Below, in pieces: positions 17,391 to 26,341 of a stretch of 64,000 nucleotides of DNA (positions are counted from its first letter, which is position 1; each line of letters begins with the position of its first letter). Source of the DNA: Paenibacillus lycopersici (GTDB taxonomy: Bacteria; Bacillota; Bacilli; Paenibacillales; Paenibacillaceae); NCBI RefSeq assembly GCF_010119935.1, contig NZ_CP048209.1:4157001-4221000 (forward strand), read 5' to 3'. A program made the translations under genes and the position numbers. The notes under the pieces are model-generated. The model saw nothing but the letters and a program-made list of their open reading frames with translations, did not search any database and was not told the DNA's origin.

Positions 17391-18257
17391 ATGAATCAGC
17401 CGACACGATTGAAAGCTCTCTCCAGCTTCTTGATGGCCCAGCGCGCCAAGCTGACGCCGGAAGAAGTCGGCCTGACGGCGGGCACGCGCCGCAGGACGCC
17501 CGGCTTGCGGCGCGAGGAGGTCGCCCAGCTCGCGGGCGTCAGCACGACCTGGTACACATGGCTGGAGCAGGGACGGGACATCAAAGTCTCCGCCTCCGTG
17601 CTCGAATCCATCTCCGCCGCGCTGCTTCTCAATGCCGACGAGCGCAAATATTTGTTCGCGCTCGCGCTTGAAACGGGCGCCGGCGCCTCCTCGCTGCGCG
17701 AGGAAACGGCCCGCATCAGCCCGCCGCTGCGGCGAATTCTGGACGAGCTGCGCGCGTGCCCGACGATCATCTCGGACCGTCACTGCCATATCGTCGGCTG
17801 GAACGAAGCGGCCGCGCATGTCTTCATGGATTTCGAACGCATCCCGGAGCAGCGGCGCAACATGATCGCCCTGCTGTTCGAACGCAAAGAATTCCGCCGG
17901 CTGGCCGTCAATTGGGAACATTTCGTCGGCGGGTTCCTCGCGATCTTCCGCGCATATTACGGCCAATACGTCGACGACGACTGGTACGATGCATTCCAGC
18001 GGGATATGACGGCCGCGCATCCCGAGTTTCGGCCGCTATGGGAGGAAAGCAGAGTGAGCGCCGCGCCTGAGGTGCTGATCGAATTCCGGCACGCCAAGGC
18101 AGGCAAGATGCTGTTCCACCTCACCTCCCTGCAGCTGCAAGGGAACGCCGACCTCCGCTGCAGCATCTATACGCCCGCGCCGGATTCGCCGACCGAGACC
18201 AAGCTTCGCCGGCTGATGGAGAAAGAACTCAAAGCGCCTACGCCGACCGAACGATAG
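17391..18257 (+). CDS. XRE-family regulator with MmyB-like ligand-binding domain
   Basis: A 288-residue regulator. Residues 8-80 hold an HTH of the XRE type with TPGLRREEVAQLAGVSTTWYTWLEQGR, very typical of this group. The rest matches the MltR/MmyB ligand-binding domain, including ILDELRACPTIISDRHCHIVGWN and the C-terminal block with LTSLQLQGNADLRCSIYTPAPDS. A related domain has been reported with a bound fatty acid, which is relevant because the divergent gene is a ketoacyl-ACP synthase. The start has AAAGGAG nine bases upstream. Confidence 0.9.
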   Translation: MNQPTRLKALSSFLMAQRAKLTPEEVGLTAGTRRRTPGLRREEVAQLAGVSTTWYTWLEQGRDIKVSASVLESISAALLLNADERKYLFALALETGAGASSLREETARISPPLRRILDELRACPTIISDRHCHIVGWNEAAAHVFMDFERIPEQRRNMIALLFERKEFRRLAVNWEHFVGGFLAIFRAYYGQYVDDDWYDAFQRDMTAAHPEFRPLWEESRVSAAPEVLIEFRHAKAGKMLFHLTSLQLQGNADLRCSIYTPAPDSPTETKLRRLMEKELKAPTPTER

Positions 18258-18343
18258 GCTGACGCAGACGACCGCACGAGGCTTTCTCCGACGCATCGTC
18301 GGTACCGCGCTGCCGTCGATAGGGAGACAAGGCTTAAGGCGGC

Positions 18344-18381
18344 AAAACGGCGCCGCAAGGACAAGACCTCGCGACGCCGTT
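18344..18381. terminator. Hairpin between convergent XRE regulator and mraY paralogue
   Basis: AACGGCG and CGCCGTT enclose a second stem made of GCGAGG and CCTTGC-like arms. On the minus strand TTTTG follows. It could stop both converging transcripts, although it lies 140 bases from the mraY stop. Confidence 0.45.
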
Positions 18382-18521
18382 ATCATCCGTTTCCATATAA
18401 TCGTCGTAACCAACTCCGAATCCAATTCCCATCAGGCCGATTGGCATGACGCCCACCGTTATTCATGTCGAAGGCTCGATCCATGCGATGCCGACAAGAA
18501 CATCATGCATCATTTAGCAGC

Positions 18522-19472
18522 TCAAAGAACGAACTTCCACAGCAGCCAGCATACGAGAACGGAGGCCCATGAAGTGAATCCGGCCATCATGACGATTTTA
18601 TTTTCGCTCCAGCCGTATTTGAGACTGAAATGATAATGGATCGGCGCCATCCTGAACAGCCGCAGCTTGGTGCGTTTGTAATACCAGACCTGCAAAATAA
18701 CGGACAATTGCTCGATCAAGTAGACCGAGAACAGAATCGGAATCAGAATCTCCACCTTCTCGATGACCGCCAGCAGCGACAGCGAACCGCCGATGGCCAG
18801 CGAACCCGTATCGCCCATGAACGCTCTGGCCGGATAAATGTTGTATAGAAACAACCCGAGCAGACAGCCGATCATGATCAGCGAGAAGATTTGTACCTCG
18901 GGCTTGTCCGAGATGATGAAGAAGAAGAAATACGTCGGAATCGCAACGTTGATCAACAGTCCGTCCAATCCGTCCGTGAAATTAATCGCGTTCGCGGAGC
19001 CGACCACGAACAGCAACATCACGGCGATGTAGACGAACACGGGCAGATGCAGCAGGAACCCGTGGAACACCGCGATGTCGCTGGTCAGGGAGAACGAACG
19101 GAACAAGACGAACAGCAGCATGCCGGTGAACGCGAATTGGAGCACGAGCTTCATCCGTCCGGAGATGCCCGACGGATCCTGCCATGCCGCCTTCTTGAAG
19201 TCGTCCATGAAGCCGATCGAGCTGAACAGCAGGAACGCGGCGCACAGGAACACCATCAACGGCTCGGGATGGAATTGCAGCGAAGTCGCTACCCCGACCA
19301 GCAGGATCAAGCCGGCCATCAGCGGCGTGCCCCGCTTCGCCTGATGATCCGGGGGCAGCTCGGCCCGAATCGGCTGCGTCAGCTTGAGCGCGCGCAGCGC
19401 CCGGATGAGCAGCGGCGTTAATAAAGCCACGATCAGGAAGGATAAACCGGAAATTCCGTATATGCCGGACAT
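18522..19472 (-). CDS. MraY-type phospho-N-acetylmuramoyl-pentapeptide transferase paralogue
   Basis: A 316-residue polytopic membrane enzyme of the polyprenyl-phosphate hexose-1-phosphate transferase family. The MraY signatures are present: KRGTPLMAG near the N-terminus, GFMDDFKK, NAINFTDGLDGL, FMGDTGSLAIGG and APIHYHFS. The last replaces the usual APLHHHFE. The order and length fit MraY and not the shorter WecA/TagO group. It stands alone, without mur genes or ftsI, so it is probably an extra copy outside the division-and-cell-wall cluster. The ribosome site is weak (GAAAGCGGTG). It may act in peptidoglycan lipid I synthesis under special conditions such as sporulation; that is inference. 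Confidence 0.85.
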   Translation of the reverse strand: MSGIYGISGLSFLIVALLTPLLIRALRALKLTQPIRAELPPDHQAKRGTPLMAGLILLVGVATSLQFHPEPLMVFLCAAFLLFSSIGFMDDFKKAAWQDPSGISGRMKLVLQFAFTGMLLFVLFRSFSLTSDIAVFHGFLLHLPVFVYIAVMLLFVVGSANAINFTDGLDGLLINVAIPTYFFFFIISDKPEVQIFSLIMIGCLLGLFLYNIYPARAFMGDTGSLAIGGSLSLLAVIEKVEILIPILFSVYLIEQLSVILQVWYYKRTKLRLFRMAPIHYHFSLKYGWSENKIVMMAGFTSWASVLVCWLLWKFVL

Positions 19473-19640
19473 GCCAGAACACCGCTTTCTTTTCCAATTT
19501 CAAGTCTTGGAATAGTCTTCTATTGCTATTCTAGTTCTACATGATGGACAAATATTCCTCTCGCCTCCGCTCAACTTGCGGTTGGATCGGTCAATTACGC
19601 CATCGCGCTCAAACCGACATTTGCTGCCCTGAAACAGACA

Positions 19641-19677
19641 AACGGCGCCGCCGGGCATTACTCCCGGCGGCGCCGTT
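19641..19677 (-). terminator. Strong terminator of the carboxypeptidase gene
   Basis: A perfect 15-base stem, AACGGCGCCGCCGGG with its complement, and a seven-base loop. On the minus strand TTTG follows. It lies 36 bases after the M32 gene stop. Confidence 0.88.
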
Positions 19678-19713
19678 TCCGTTTGAATCGCGAAGCGCAC
19701 GCGCTTTCGTTCC

Positions 19714-21225
19714 TTACAGCTTGTAAATCCCCGTATACTTCTTCTTCAGATACTGAACGAGATACTCCGGATCGAGCGGCTTGCCGGTGATGCCTTCGAT
19801 CAGCTCGGACGGCGTTCTCAGCTTGCCGTACTGGTAGATTTTCTCCGACAGCCACTGCTTGATCGGCAGCAAATCGCCCTTCCCGACCAGCTCCCAGAAA
19901 TTCGGCAGCTCGCGTTCCAGCGTGTCGGTGAACTGCGCCGCGTACATATTGCCGAGCGAGTAGGACGGGAAGTAGCCGAACGCGCCGCCGGACCAGTGCA
20001 CGTCCTGCAGTACGCCTTCGCCGTCATTGGACGGCTCGATGCCGAGGTATTCCTTGTATTTCGCGTTCCAGAGCGCCGGCAGCTCGGCCGCTTTCACGCC
20101 TTGGTTGAAGATCTGCTTCTCGATCTCGTAGCGGATGATAATATGCAGGTTGTACGTCAGCTCATCGGCTTCGATCCGAATGAGCGACGGTTCCACGACG
20201 TTCGTCGCGCGGTAGAAGTCTTCTACCGGCACGTCCAGCTGGCCCGGGAAATGCCGCTGCAAATCGCCGTAGTACCGGTTCCAGAAGCTCATCGAGCGGC
20301 CGATCACGTTCTCCCAGAAGCGGGACTGCGATTCGTGAATGCCCATCGACGTTCCGGTCGCCAGCGTCGTTCCGACCAGGTCCTTGCTGATGTTCTGCTC
20401 GTACAGCGCATGGCCGCCTTCGTGGATCGTGCCGAACAGCGCGCTCGTCACATCGTTCTCGAGATAACGCGTCGTAATGCGCACGTCGCCCGGGTTGAGG
20501 CCCGTCGCGAACGGATGCGCGCTCTCGTCCAGCCGGCCGGCGGCGAAGTCGAAGCCCATCTGCTCCAGAATGAACAGGCTGAATTTCTTCTGCGCTTCCT
20601 TCGCGTACGTCTGCGCCAGGAACCCCGTTTCCGGCTGATGCGGCGACGCGGCGATCGAGGCGGACAGCGGCACGAGCTTCTCGCGCAAGCCGCCGAATAC
20701 GCGATCGAGCTGCTCCGTCGTCATGCCCGGCTCGTACATATCGAGCAGCGTATCGTAGCGCGTGCCCTTGACGCCCCACAGATCGATGAATTGATTCGTG
20801 AAGGTGATGATTTTATCGAGATAAGGCTCGAAGGAAGCATAGTCGCTGTTCCGCTTCGCTTCCTCCCACATCGACTCCGCCTGCGACGTCAAAACGACGT
20901 ACTCCTGATACAGCTTCGGCGGAATCTTGACGCTGCGGTCGTACTCCTTGCGGGTTTCCTTGACGAGCCTCCGGTTGATCTCGCTTAATCCCTCGTATGT
21001 AGCGGGCTCTTCGAGCGCCGTCAGCCATTCGCCCAGTTCGGGCGCGGTGGACAGCTTGAACATTTGCCCGGACAGGTTGCCGATCGCCTCCGAACGGACG
21101 TCCATGCCTTTGCGCGGCGCTCCCGTGCGCAAATCCCAATAAAGCACGGCCAGCGCTTCCTCATAGCTCTTGATAAGACCGATTCGCTCGGTAAATAAGG
21201 CCAGTGTGTCGCCTGTTGTCGTCAT
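19714..21225 (-). CDS. M32 family metallocarboxypeptidase
   Basis: A 503-residue zinc carboxypeptidase of the Taq/B. subtilis YpwA type, which trims C-terminal residues from peptides in the cytoplasm. The zinc motif is GTIHEGGHALYEQ (HExxH) and the third ligand lies in GIHESQSRFWEN, both as in the family. The C-terminal part contains GAFGYFPSYSLGNMYAAQ, another family block. I took the ATG at 21225, with GAGG six bases upstream, over the longer frame at 21249. It is divergent from the YqkB-like gene, with 193 bases between the start codons. Confidence 0.95.
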   Translation of the reverse strand: MTTTGDTLALFTERIGLIKSYEEALAVLYWDLRTGAPRKGMDVRSEAIGNLSGQMFKLSTAPELGEWLTALEEPATYEGLSEINRRLVKETRKEYDRSVKIPPKLYQEYVVLTSQAESMWEEAKRNSDYASFEPYLDKIITFTNQFIDLWGVKGTRYDTLLDMYEPGMTTEQLDRVFGGLREKLVPLSASIAASPHQPETGFLAQTYAKEAQKKFSLFILEQMGFDFAAGRLDESAHPFATGLNPGDVRITTRYLENDVTSALFGTIHEGGHALYEQNISKDLVGTTLATGTSMGIHESQSRFWENVIGRSMSFWNRYYGDLQRHFPGQLDVPVEDFYRATNVVEPSLIRIEADELTYNLHIIIRYEIEKQIFNQGVKAAELPALWNAKYKEYLGIEPSNDGEGVLQDVHWSGGAFGYFPSYSLGNMYAAQFTDTLERELPNFWELVGKGDLLPIKQWLSEKIYQYGKLRTPSELIEGITGKPLDPEYLVQYLKKKYTGIYKL

Positions 21226-21418
21226 TGCTATCCTCACCTTTCCATTCACGTTATTCGGCTGCTACTTGATCATACTTTTTGCAAACCGTATAATCAACTT
21301 TAATCCTGTACGGGAAGATGAACGGGCCGGCCCTTCGCGGCGATCCTTCTTCCTTTCGTCGGAACGTGCGGCTATGCCGGTCAATGCCGTCCATTTACGC
21401 GGAAAGGAGCCCTTGCGC

Positions 21419-21745
21419 ATGCGTTTTACGTTTACCCTCAGCGCCGTGGAACGGTTGGCCGACACGATGGCGGACGGCACTCGCGGCCTGAAGCTGCTGT
21501 ACGACACCGAAGGCTGCGGATGCGTCATGAACGGCGTGCCGACGCTGCTTGTCGTCCCTGAGCCGGAGCCGACCGATAAGCTCGGAGAAGGTTCGCCGTA
21601 TCCGGTATGGTACGAGCCCAATTACGAGGTGTTCTTCGAACCGGAGCTCACGATCGATTACAACAGGGCGCGCAGCGCGTTCGTCCTGAAGAGCGCCAAT
21701 CAGATTTACACGCCGAACCTGCGTTTGCTGCGCGGCAATGGCTGA
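21419..21745 (+). CDS. HesB/IscA-like iron-sulfur family protein (YqkB-like)
   Basis: A 108-residue small protein of the Fe-S biosynthesis domain family, similar to B. subtilis YqkB. KLLYDTEGCGCVMNGVPTL in the middle and ELTIDYNRARSAFVLKSANQI near the end are typical. It has two Cys in GCGC but lacks the C-terminal Cys-Gly-Cys of IscA, so carriage of a cluster is uncertain. The ATG at 21419 has AAAGGAG nine bases upstream; the long open frame before it overlaps the divergent carboxypeptidase promoter and is rejected. Confidence 0.82.
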   Translation: MRFTFTLSAVERLADTMADGTRGLKLLYDTEGCGCVMNGVPTLLVVPEPEPTDKLGEGSPYPVWYEPNYEVFFEPELTIDYNRARSAFVLKSANQIYTPNLRLLRGNG

Positions 21746-21818
21746 AGCCGGATCGGTACACAGATCAGAGAAGGTATCATCCCTATCATACTGCAGAGAT
21801 TTTGGAGGAGGAGCTAGC

Positions 21819-22376
21819 TTGAACAGAATTCAGGACATTATGGCTTTCAATGAACAATTCGTGGAGAACCGCGACTACGAGAAGTACGTGACCGATAAAT
21901 TCCCCGACAAACGGATGGTCATCGTCACCTGCATGGACGCGCGCCTGACGGAGTTGCTGCCCAAAGCGCTCAACCTGCGCAACGGCGATGCCAAAATCAT
22001 AAAAAACGCCGGCGCGATCGTAACGCAGCCGTTCGGTAATATTATGCGCAGCGTGCTCGTCGCGTTGTACGAGCTGGGCGCCAACGAAGTGCTCGTCATC
22101 GGCCACCACGAATGCGGCATGACCGGCCTGGACCCGGAAATCGTGCTCGGCCATATGCGCGACAGCGGCGTAACGGAAGAAACGATCCGCACCCTGACCA
22201 ATTCCGGCATGCATCTGGAACGGTGGCTGACCGGCTTCGACAACGTGCATGACAGCGTCGTGCGAAGCGTCGGCATCATCAAGAACCACCCGCTCCTCCC
22301 GCCGGGCACGCCAGTGCACGGCATGATCATCCATCCGACGACGGGCAAGCTGGACCTCATCGTGGACGGGTATTGA
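21819..22376 (+). CDS. Beta-class carbonic anhydrase
   Basis: Interconverts carbon dioxide and bicarbonate in the cytoplasm. The 185-residue protein has the beta-class zinc ligands: Cys38 in VTCMDAR, with Asp40 and Arg42 as the catalytic pair, and His96 and Cys99 in GHHECGM. The length is that of the short plant-type-like group found in Bacilli and mycobacteria. The likely start is TTG at 21819, preceded by GGAGGAGG; an ATG 81 bases upstream lies within the end of the preceding gene and adds an unrelated tail. It follows the YqkB-like gene at 73 bases and is probably cotranscribed. A terminator follows. Confidence 0.93.
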   Translation: MNRIQDIMAFNEQFVENRDYEKYVTDKFPDKRMVIVTCMDARLTELLPKALNLRNGDAKIIKNAGAIVTQPFGNIMRSVLVALYELGANEVLVIGHHECGMTGLDPEIVLGHMRDSGVTEETIRTLTNSGMHLERWLTGFDNVHDSVVRSVGIIKNHPLLPPGTPVHGMIIHPTTGKLDLIVDGY

Positions 22377-22398
22377 TCGCCGTTCGAATCAACGACAA

Positions 22399-22449
22399 CA
22401 AGCTTCGCTTGCACGGGCAGCGCCCGGCATGGCGAAGCTTGTTTGCTTT
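22399..22449 (+). terminator. Terminator of the carbonic anhydrase gene
   Basis: CAAGCTTCGC and GCGAAGCTTG form a perfect ten-pair stem; the 23-base loop contains GGGC/GCCC, and TTTGCTTT follows. Confidence 0.8.
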
Positions 22450-22759
22450 CAAGCGAAGGTCAGGCTGTCAAGAAAGTTCGTTCGGAACAGTACCAGCCGT
22501 CCTGCCACGCCGGCGAAGCGCCGACAGGATCTGTTCGTGTTCCAGGGCGCAGGTCTCGCGTGTCTGCTCGAAGCAGCTTATATGTTTCTCGACAATCCGG
22601 CTTTCTGACGAAGAGTGTTTCGTTCAACGATGCCCTGCTATTTCACGCGTGCACGTTCGGTTCTGCAGACGCCGTTACGTTCAGCGAGCGCTATTGCCGT
22701 TCAGCTGGCGGTACTCGCAGTCAGCGAATGCTAGATTCACGCCGCTGTCGCCCTTCCGT
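22450..22759. other. 310-bp region with no supported gene
   Basis: Open frames here are shadows without ribosome sites or recognisable sequence. I see no repeat, terminator or clear promoter. It separates the carbonic anhydrase gene from the converging DUF309 gene. Confidence 0.5.
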
Positions 22760-23311
22760 TCAGGCATCCGCCGCTCCTCTACCGCTCCCGCGTTCGTCGT
22801 TCTTCGCCGCCATGGCGGCCGCTCGCGCCGCGGCGACTTCGCTCCTGTCGCGAAGCGTGTGCCGGTCCACGAGCGCAGGGTCCATGCCGCTCGGCGCTCC
22901 CCACGCCAGCCCCTGCTCCGCCGCGGCAAGCTTCAGACGCTCCGCGAGCCGTTCATCCCGCAGCGGGATGTTCACATCCGCGAATGCCGCTCCCCGCTCC
23001 GCGCCTGCAAGCGCGCCGTCGATCAGCTCCAGCAGCTCCCCGCCTTCGATGCCGAGCTCCGCCAGCCGCGCAGGATCGAGACGCCGGCGCGATTGCCCGA
23101 GCATTTTCACGGCTCCGCGCCGGTTATCCCTTCGAAAGTGATACGCGCCTACGGCCAGTTGAATCAGTCCGACCCAGGTATCTCCGAAGCCGTCGTCAGG
23201 ATGCGCCTTCCAATACTCCTCCAGCAGCTCATGGCATTCGAAATAATCCCGCGTCGCGTGAAACTCGAACAGAAACGACTCGTATGCGTCCGGATACCGT
23301 CCGTTCTCCAT
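22760..23311 (-). CDS. DUF309 domain protein
   Basis: A 183-residue protein of the DUF309 family, small helical proteins of unknown function that are common in Bacilli. The signature FHATRDYFECHELLEEYWKAHP near residue 20 and LIQLAVGAYHFRRDNRRGA after it are family hallmarks. The conserved His and Glu residues suggest a metal or small-molecule site. The last 60 residues are Ala/Arg-rich and less conserved. I chose the ATG at 23311, which gives MENGRYPDAYESFL; the frame is open 30 codons upstream without a ribosome site. It stands alone and faces a divergent membrane protein gene. Confidence 0.85.
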   Translation of the reverse strand: MENGRYPDAYESFLFEFHATRDYFECHELLEEYWKAHPDDGFGDTWVGLIQLAVGAYHFRRDNRRGAVKMLGQSRRRLDPARLAELGIEGGELLELIDGALAGAERGAAFADVNIPLRDERLAERLKLAAAEQGLAWGAPSGMDPALVDRHTLRDRSEVAAARAAAMAAKNDERGSGRGAADA

Positions 23312-23442
23312 CCTAATCCCCCAATTTTTCGTCAATATTCGTAGACGGGAATGAAAATTGAAACCTTTGATCATATTAGACGTAATTGTACTGAAGCGCA
23401 AACTAACTTCATAGCTTCACAATAACAGGAGGAGAACGACAT

Positions 23443-23889
23443 ATGAAGAAGGGGATTTTGGTTTTCATGGCTTTCGCGCTGTTCTTCGTGTTCAGTGCCG
23501 GGGCCGCAGACGCAAGACCGCGCGGCGGTAAAATCTCGTCACCGAAGAAGAGCTTCACGACGACGCCGTCCAAGCCGGCGGACAACGTTAACAAGAGTAC
23601 GTCCGGGGGCACGGGCACGACGAAATCCGGTACGGCGAAATCCGGCACGACGACGCCGCAGCGCGGATTTTTTAGCGGCGGCAGCTTCATGAAAGGACTT
23701 ATGATCGGCGGCCTGGCGGGCATGCTGTTCGGCGGACTGTTCGGCAACATGGGCTTCCTCGGCAATATTTTCGGCATGCTGATCAACATTCTGGCCATCT
23801 ATGTCGTGATCACGCTTATTATGGGGATCGTCCGCTACTTCCGAACCCGGAACCGGCCGACGCATCCGGATAACCGGAGACCGTACTAA
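23443..23889 (+). CDS. Small secreted or membrane protein with Gly-rich membrane segment
   Basis: A 148-residue protein. A signal-like hydrophobic segment (4-22) ends in SAGAADA. A basic, Ser/Thr/Gly/Lys-rich linker follows to about residue 78. A glycine-rich hydrophobic stretch with GGLAGMLFGGLFGNMGFLG and a second helix (about 110-128) come next, and the end is Arg/Asn/Pro-rich. The layout recalls the N-terminal part of Tim44-like-domain proteins of Bacilli, but the Tim44 domain itself is absent. The AGGAGGAG ribosome site is strong. It is followed two bases later by the yxcD-like gene, so the two are cotranscribed. Confidence 0.72.
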   Translation: MKKGILVFMAFALFFVFSAGAADARPRGGKISSPKKSFTTTPSKPADNVNKSTSGGTGTTKSGTAKSGTTTPQRGFFSGGSFMKGLMIGGLAGMLFGGLFGNMGFLGNIFGMLINILAIYVVITLIMGIVRYFRTRNRPTHPDNRRPY

Positions 23890-23891
23890 CG

Positions 23892-24170
23892 ATGCGGATT
23901 TATACGGACGAGATCATTAATGCCGTTTGTCTCCATATCGCCGAACGCAAAGGCGTCTCGCCGACAGATGTCGAAGTGCAGCTGTCCTGGGAGGAGCAAT
24001 ACGGCTTTACCGCCGAAGTGTGGGTGAGCGGCCGTAGTCAGTACCTGGTGGAAGCGAATCTGCTGGAAGCGATCGAGCAATATTTGCATAAGCAATATCA
24101 GCTTCGCAAGTTCCGTTCTCAAATCACGCTCGATGCGGACGAAGAGTTCTGGGCGGATATCGAAGATTAA
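23892..24170 (+). CDS. YxcD family protein (DUF2653)
   Basis: A 92-residue acidic cytoplasmic protein resembling B. subtilis YxcD. It begins MRIYTDEIINAVCLHIAER with KGVSPTDVEVQLSWEE, the usual family start, and ends in a run of Asp and Glu. Function is unknown in the family. It is two bases behind the membrane protein gene and is followed by a terminator, so the two make a closed operon. Confidence 0.85.
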   Translation: MRIYTDEIINAVCLHIAERKGVSPTDVEVQLSWEEQYGFTAEVWVSGRSQYLVEANLLEAIEQYLHKQYQLRKFRSQITLDADEEFWADIED

Positions 24171-24189
24171 TAAGGCATGGCAACACTAG

Positions 24190-24221
24190 ACGGGTGCAGC
24201 GTAACGGCTGCCCCGTTTTTT
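24190..24221 (+). terminator. Terminator of the yxcD-like operon
   Basis: ACGGG and CCCGT with an inner GCAGC/GCTGC pair form the stem; TTTTTT follows. It lies 20 bases after the stop. Confidence 0.85.
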
Positions 24222-24310
24222 ATTTCGCAAATATTGTCGAATTTGCGCAACCTCTACCAATTCTCTGCGTCTAATGGCATAGATTTGGAGAGGAGTGCAC
24301 ACCTAAGCCT

Positions 24311-26236
24311 ATGCAAAATCGAATCAAATGGACCGCCGTTGCTGCCGTTTCGCTGGCACTGCAAGCAGGCTTGACGACGTTTGCCGTTACGAATGCGCAA
24401 GCCGCCGCGGACAACACGACCTACTATCGCGTCTATCAGAACGACAAAGCGCTGCGAGAATTCAAGACCAGCGCGAGCGCCGTCAACTATGCCGAATCAT
24501 TCGCGTACGCCCATGTCGAGAAGATAACGGGCCGTCAATGGGTGTGGGACAATTTCCCGAGATACAAAGTGTACGAGAACGGCGTATCGTCGGCCGGCCG
24601 GGAATTCCGAACGCTGGCGGAAGCCAAGCAATTCGCAAGCAAAACGCGGTTCGCCCAAATCCGCGATCTCGAAACGGCGGGATACGTCTCGGCGAATTAT
24701 CCGAACTATCGGCTGTACCAGGGGGACAAGACGCTTGCCGACTGGTCGTTCGCCACATTGGCGGACGCGAAGAAGACGGCTCGATCCTATGCCAACGCTC
24801 ATATCATGGAGCTTGCGACCAACCAATGGGTATGGGATAATTTGTCGGCTGCTCAAGAAACCGCGCAGCGGGCTTCCGGGGCGAAGTACGCCTTGTACAA
24901 GGACGGCGCGCCGCTCGGCGGCGGAACATACGGCTTCCTGCTGGATGCCATTCGCGCATCCGCCGGCAAATCCGGCGTCGTGGTCGTCAACGAGCAGACC
25001 GGGCAGGTCGTACATAGCAATATTCCGCTGTTTACCGTCATTCAGTCGGGGCCGGAGATCGCTTCGTTCTTCAGCATTTACAGCGCGATCGCCTACGCCA
25101 AAACGTTAGCCGGCGCTTCCGTGCTGCAGGACGGCGCGACTTGGTGGACGAACAAGCCTTATCTGTCCGTTCTGCAAGGCGACAAGCTGCTGCGGAACTT
25201 CAATACTCGCCAGAGCGCGGTGCAGTTCGCCGCCCAATACAAGAACAGCTTCGTCGTCACGGCCGACAACCGCTCGATCTGGAACAATGCGAGCCTGATC
25301 TATCTCGGATGGAACGGCACGTACAGCACGCAGACAGTGCTGAGTCAGCTCGGCCAGACGCAGGGCCTCGATATCGATTCGCCTTCGTGGTTCGAGCTGG
25401 CCGACGCGAGCGGGACGCTGACCGATCATTCCGACCCGGCGCTCGTCGAGTCGCTCCGCGCAACGGGCATCCAGCTGACGCCGCTTGTCAGCAATCAATT
25501 CGACGCCAAGCTGACGAGCGCCTTCCTGCGGGATTCCGCCGCCAAGTCGGCATTCATCGCGAAACTGGTCGCCAGGCTGACAGCCTTGCACGTTGCCGGC
25601 GTGAACGTCGATTTCGAAGGTCTGGCCGGCGGCGATCGGTCGCTGTACACCGCGTTCATTCGCTCGTTGACGAGCGCCGCCCATAAGGCAGGCTTGACGG
25701 TTTCGATCGATTTGCCGCGCGGCGACGTGCTCTGGGACGCGAAAACCGCTTACGACCATACCGCGCTCGCCGGCATTGTGGACATGATCATGATGATGGC
25801 TTACGACCAGCATTGGCAAGGCGGCGGCGAAGCCGGTTCCGTCTCGGAGCTGGCATGGACGGAGGAAGGCGTACGGCAGTTCCTGACGTACGGCATCCCG
25901 CGCGACAAGCTGATGCTCGGCATTCCGTTCTACGTCCGCGAATGGCGGGTCTCGGCTGCGGGCAAGCTCGTCGACAGCAAGGCGATTCTGATGAAAAATA
26001 TACCCGGTCTGGTGCTGTCGACCGGCGCGAAAGGCAGCTACGACGCCGTTTCCGGGCAGGTCAAATACATGTATAACGGCCTTGACGGCTATACGCACGT
26101 CTTCTGGGCGGAATCGGCGGACACGACCAAGGCGCGCGTGGAAATCGCGAAGAAATACGATTTGGCCGGCGTCGCCGCCTGGCGGCTCGGATTCGAGCAG
26201 CCCGAACTATGGCAGCAGATGCTGCGGCAGAAGTAG
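24311..26236 (+). CDS. Secreted GH18 family glycosidase with six N-terminal repeats
   Basis: A 641-residue exported protein. Residues 1-32 are a signal peptide ending NAQAAA. Residues 39-326 hold six repeats of about 45 residues (near 39, 84, 133, 193, 240 and 284). Each opens with a Y-x-V/L-Y-like strand, then a charged turn, a segment with A-(x)-A-(K/V), and a (V/I)W(D/N)N-type end in the first, third and sixth. The GH18 barrel starts near residue 328. It contains GVNVDFEGL with the proton-donor Glu436 and Asp434, and MIMMMAYDQHW, as in the YaaH/SleL type of spore-associated N-acetylglucosaminidases. The usual first Asp of DxxDxDxE is replaced. The ribosome site is 15 bases from the ATG, a rather long spacing. 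Confidence 0.85.
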   Translation: MQNRIKWTAVAAVSLALQAGLTTFAVTNAQAAADNTTYYRVYQNDKALREFKTSASAVNYAESFAYAHVEKITGRQWVWDNFPRYKVYENGVSSAGREFRTLAEAKQFASKTRFAQIRDLETAGYVSANYPNYRLYQGDKTLADWSFATLADAKKTARSYANAHIMELATNQWVWDNLSAAQETAQRASGAKYALYKDGAPLGGGTYGFLLDAIRASAGKSGVVVVNEQTGQVVHSNIPLFTVIQSGPEIASFFSIYSAIAYAKTLAGASVLQDGATWWTNKPYLSVLQGDKLLRNFNTRQSAVQFAAQYKNSFVVTADNRSIWNNASLIYLGWNGTYSTQTVLSQLGQTQGLDIDSPSWFELADASGTLTDHSDPALVESLRATGIQLTPLVSNQFDAKLTSAFLRDSAAKSAFIAKLVARLTALHVAGVNVDFEGLAGGDRSLYTAFIRSLTSAAHKAGLTVSIDLPRGDVLWDAKTAYDHTALAGIVDMIMMMAYDQHWQGGGEAGSVSELAWTEEGVRQFLTYGIPRDKLMLGIPFYVREWRVSAAGKLVDSKAILMKNIPGLVLSTGAKGSYDAVSGQVKYMYNGLDGYTHVFWAESADTTKARVEIAKKYDLAGVAAWRLGFEQPELWQQMLRQK

Positions 26237-26341
26237 ACAAGCTGGGGACGATCTTTCGGAGTGGTGCCGCTCCGCATGTTATGGTATGATGTTGAGACAG
26301 GAGTACTGTAACTCATTTCATAACAGTTAGGAGCAGCCGCA

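Noticed and set aside
23443..23889. Full Tim44-domain protein
   Set aside because: The N-terminal layout is similar, but the protein ends before a Tim44 domain would begin.
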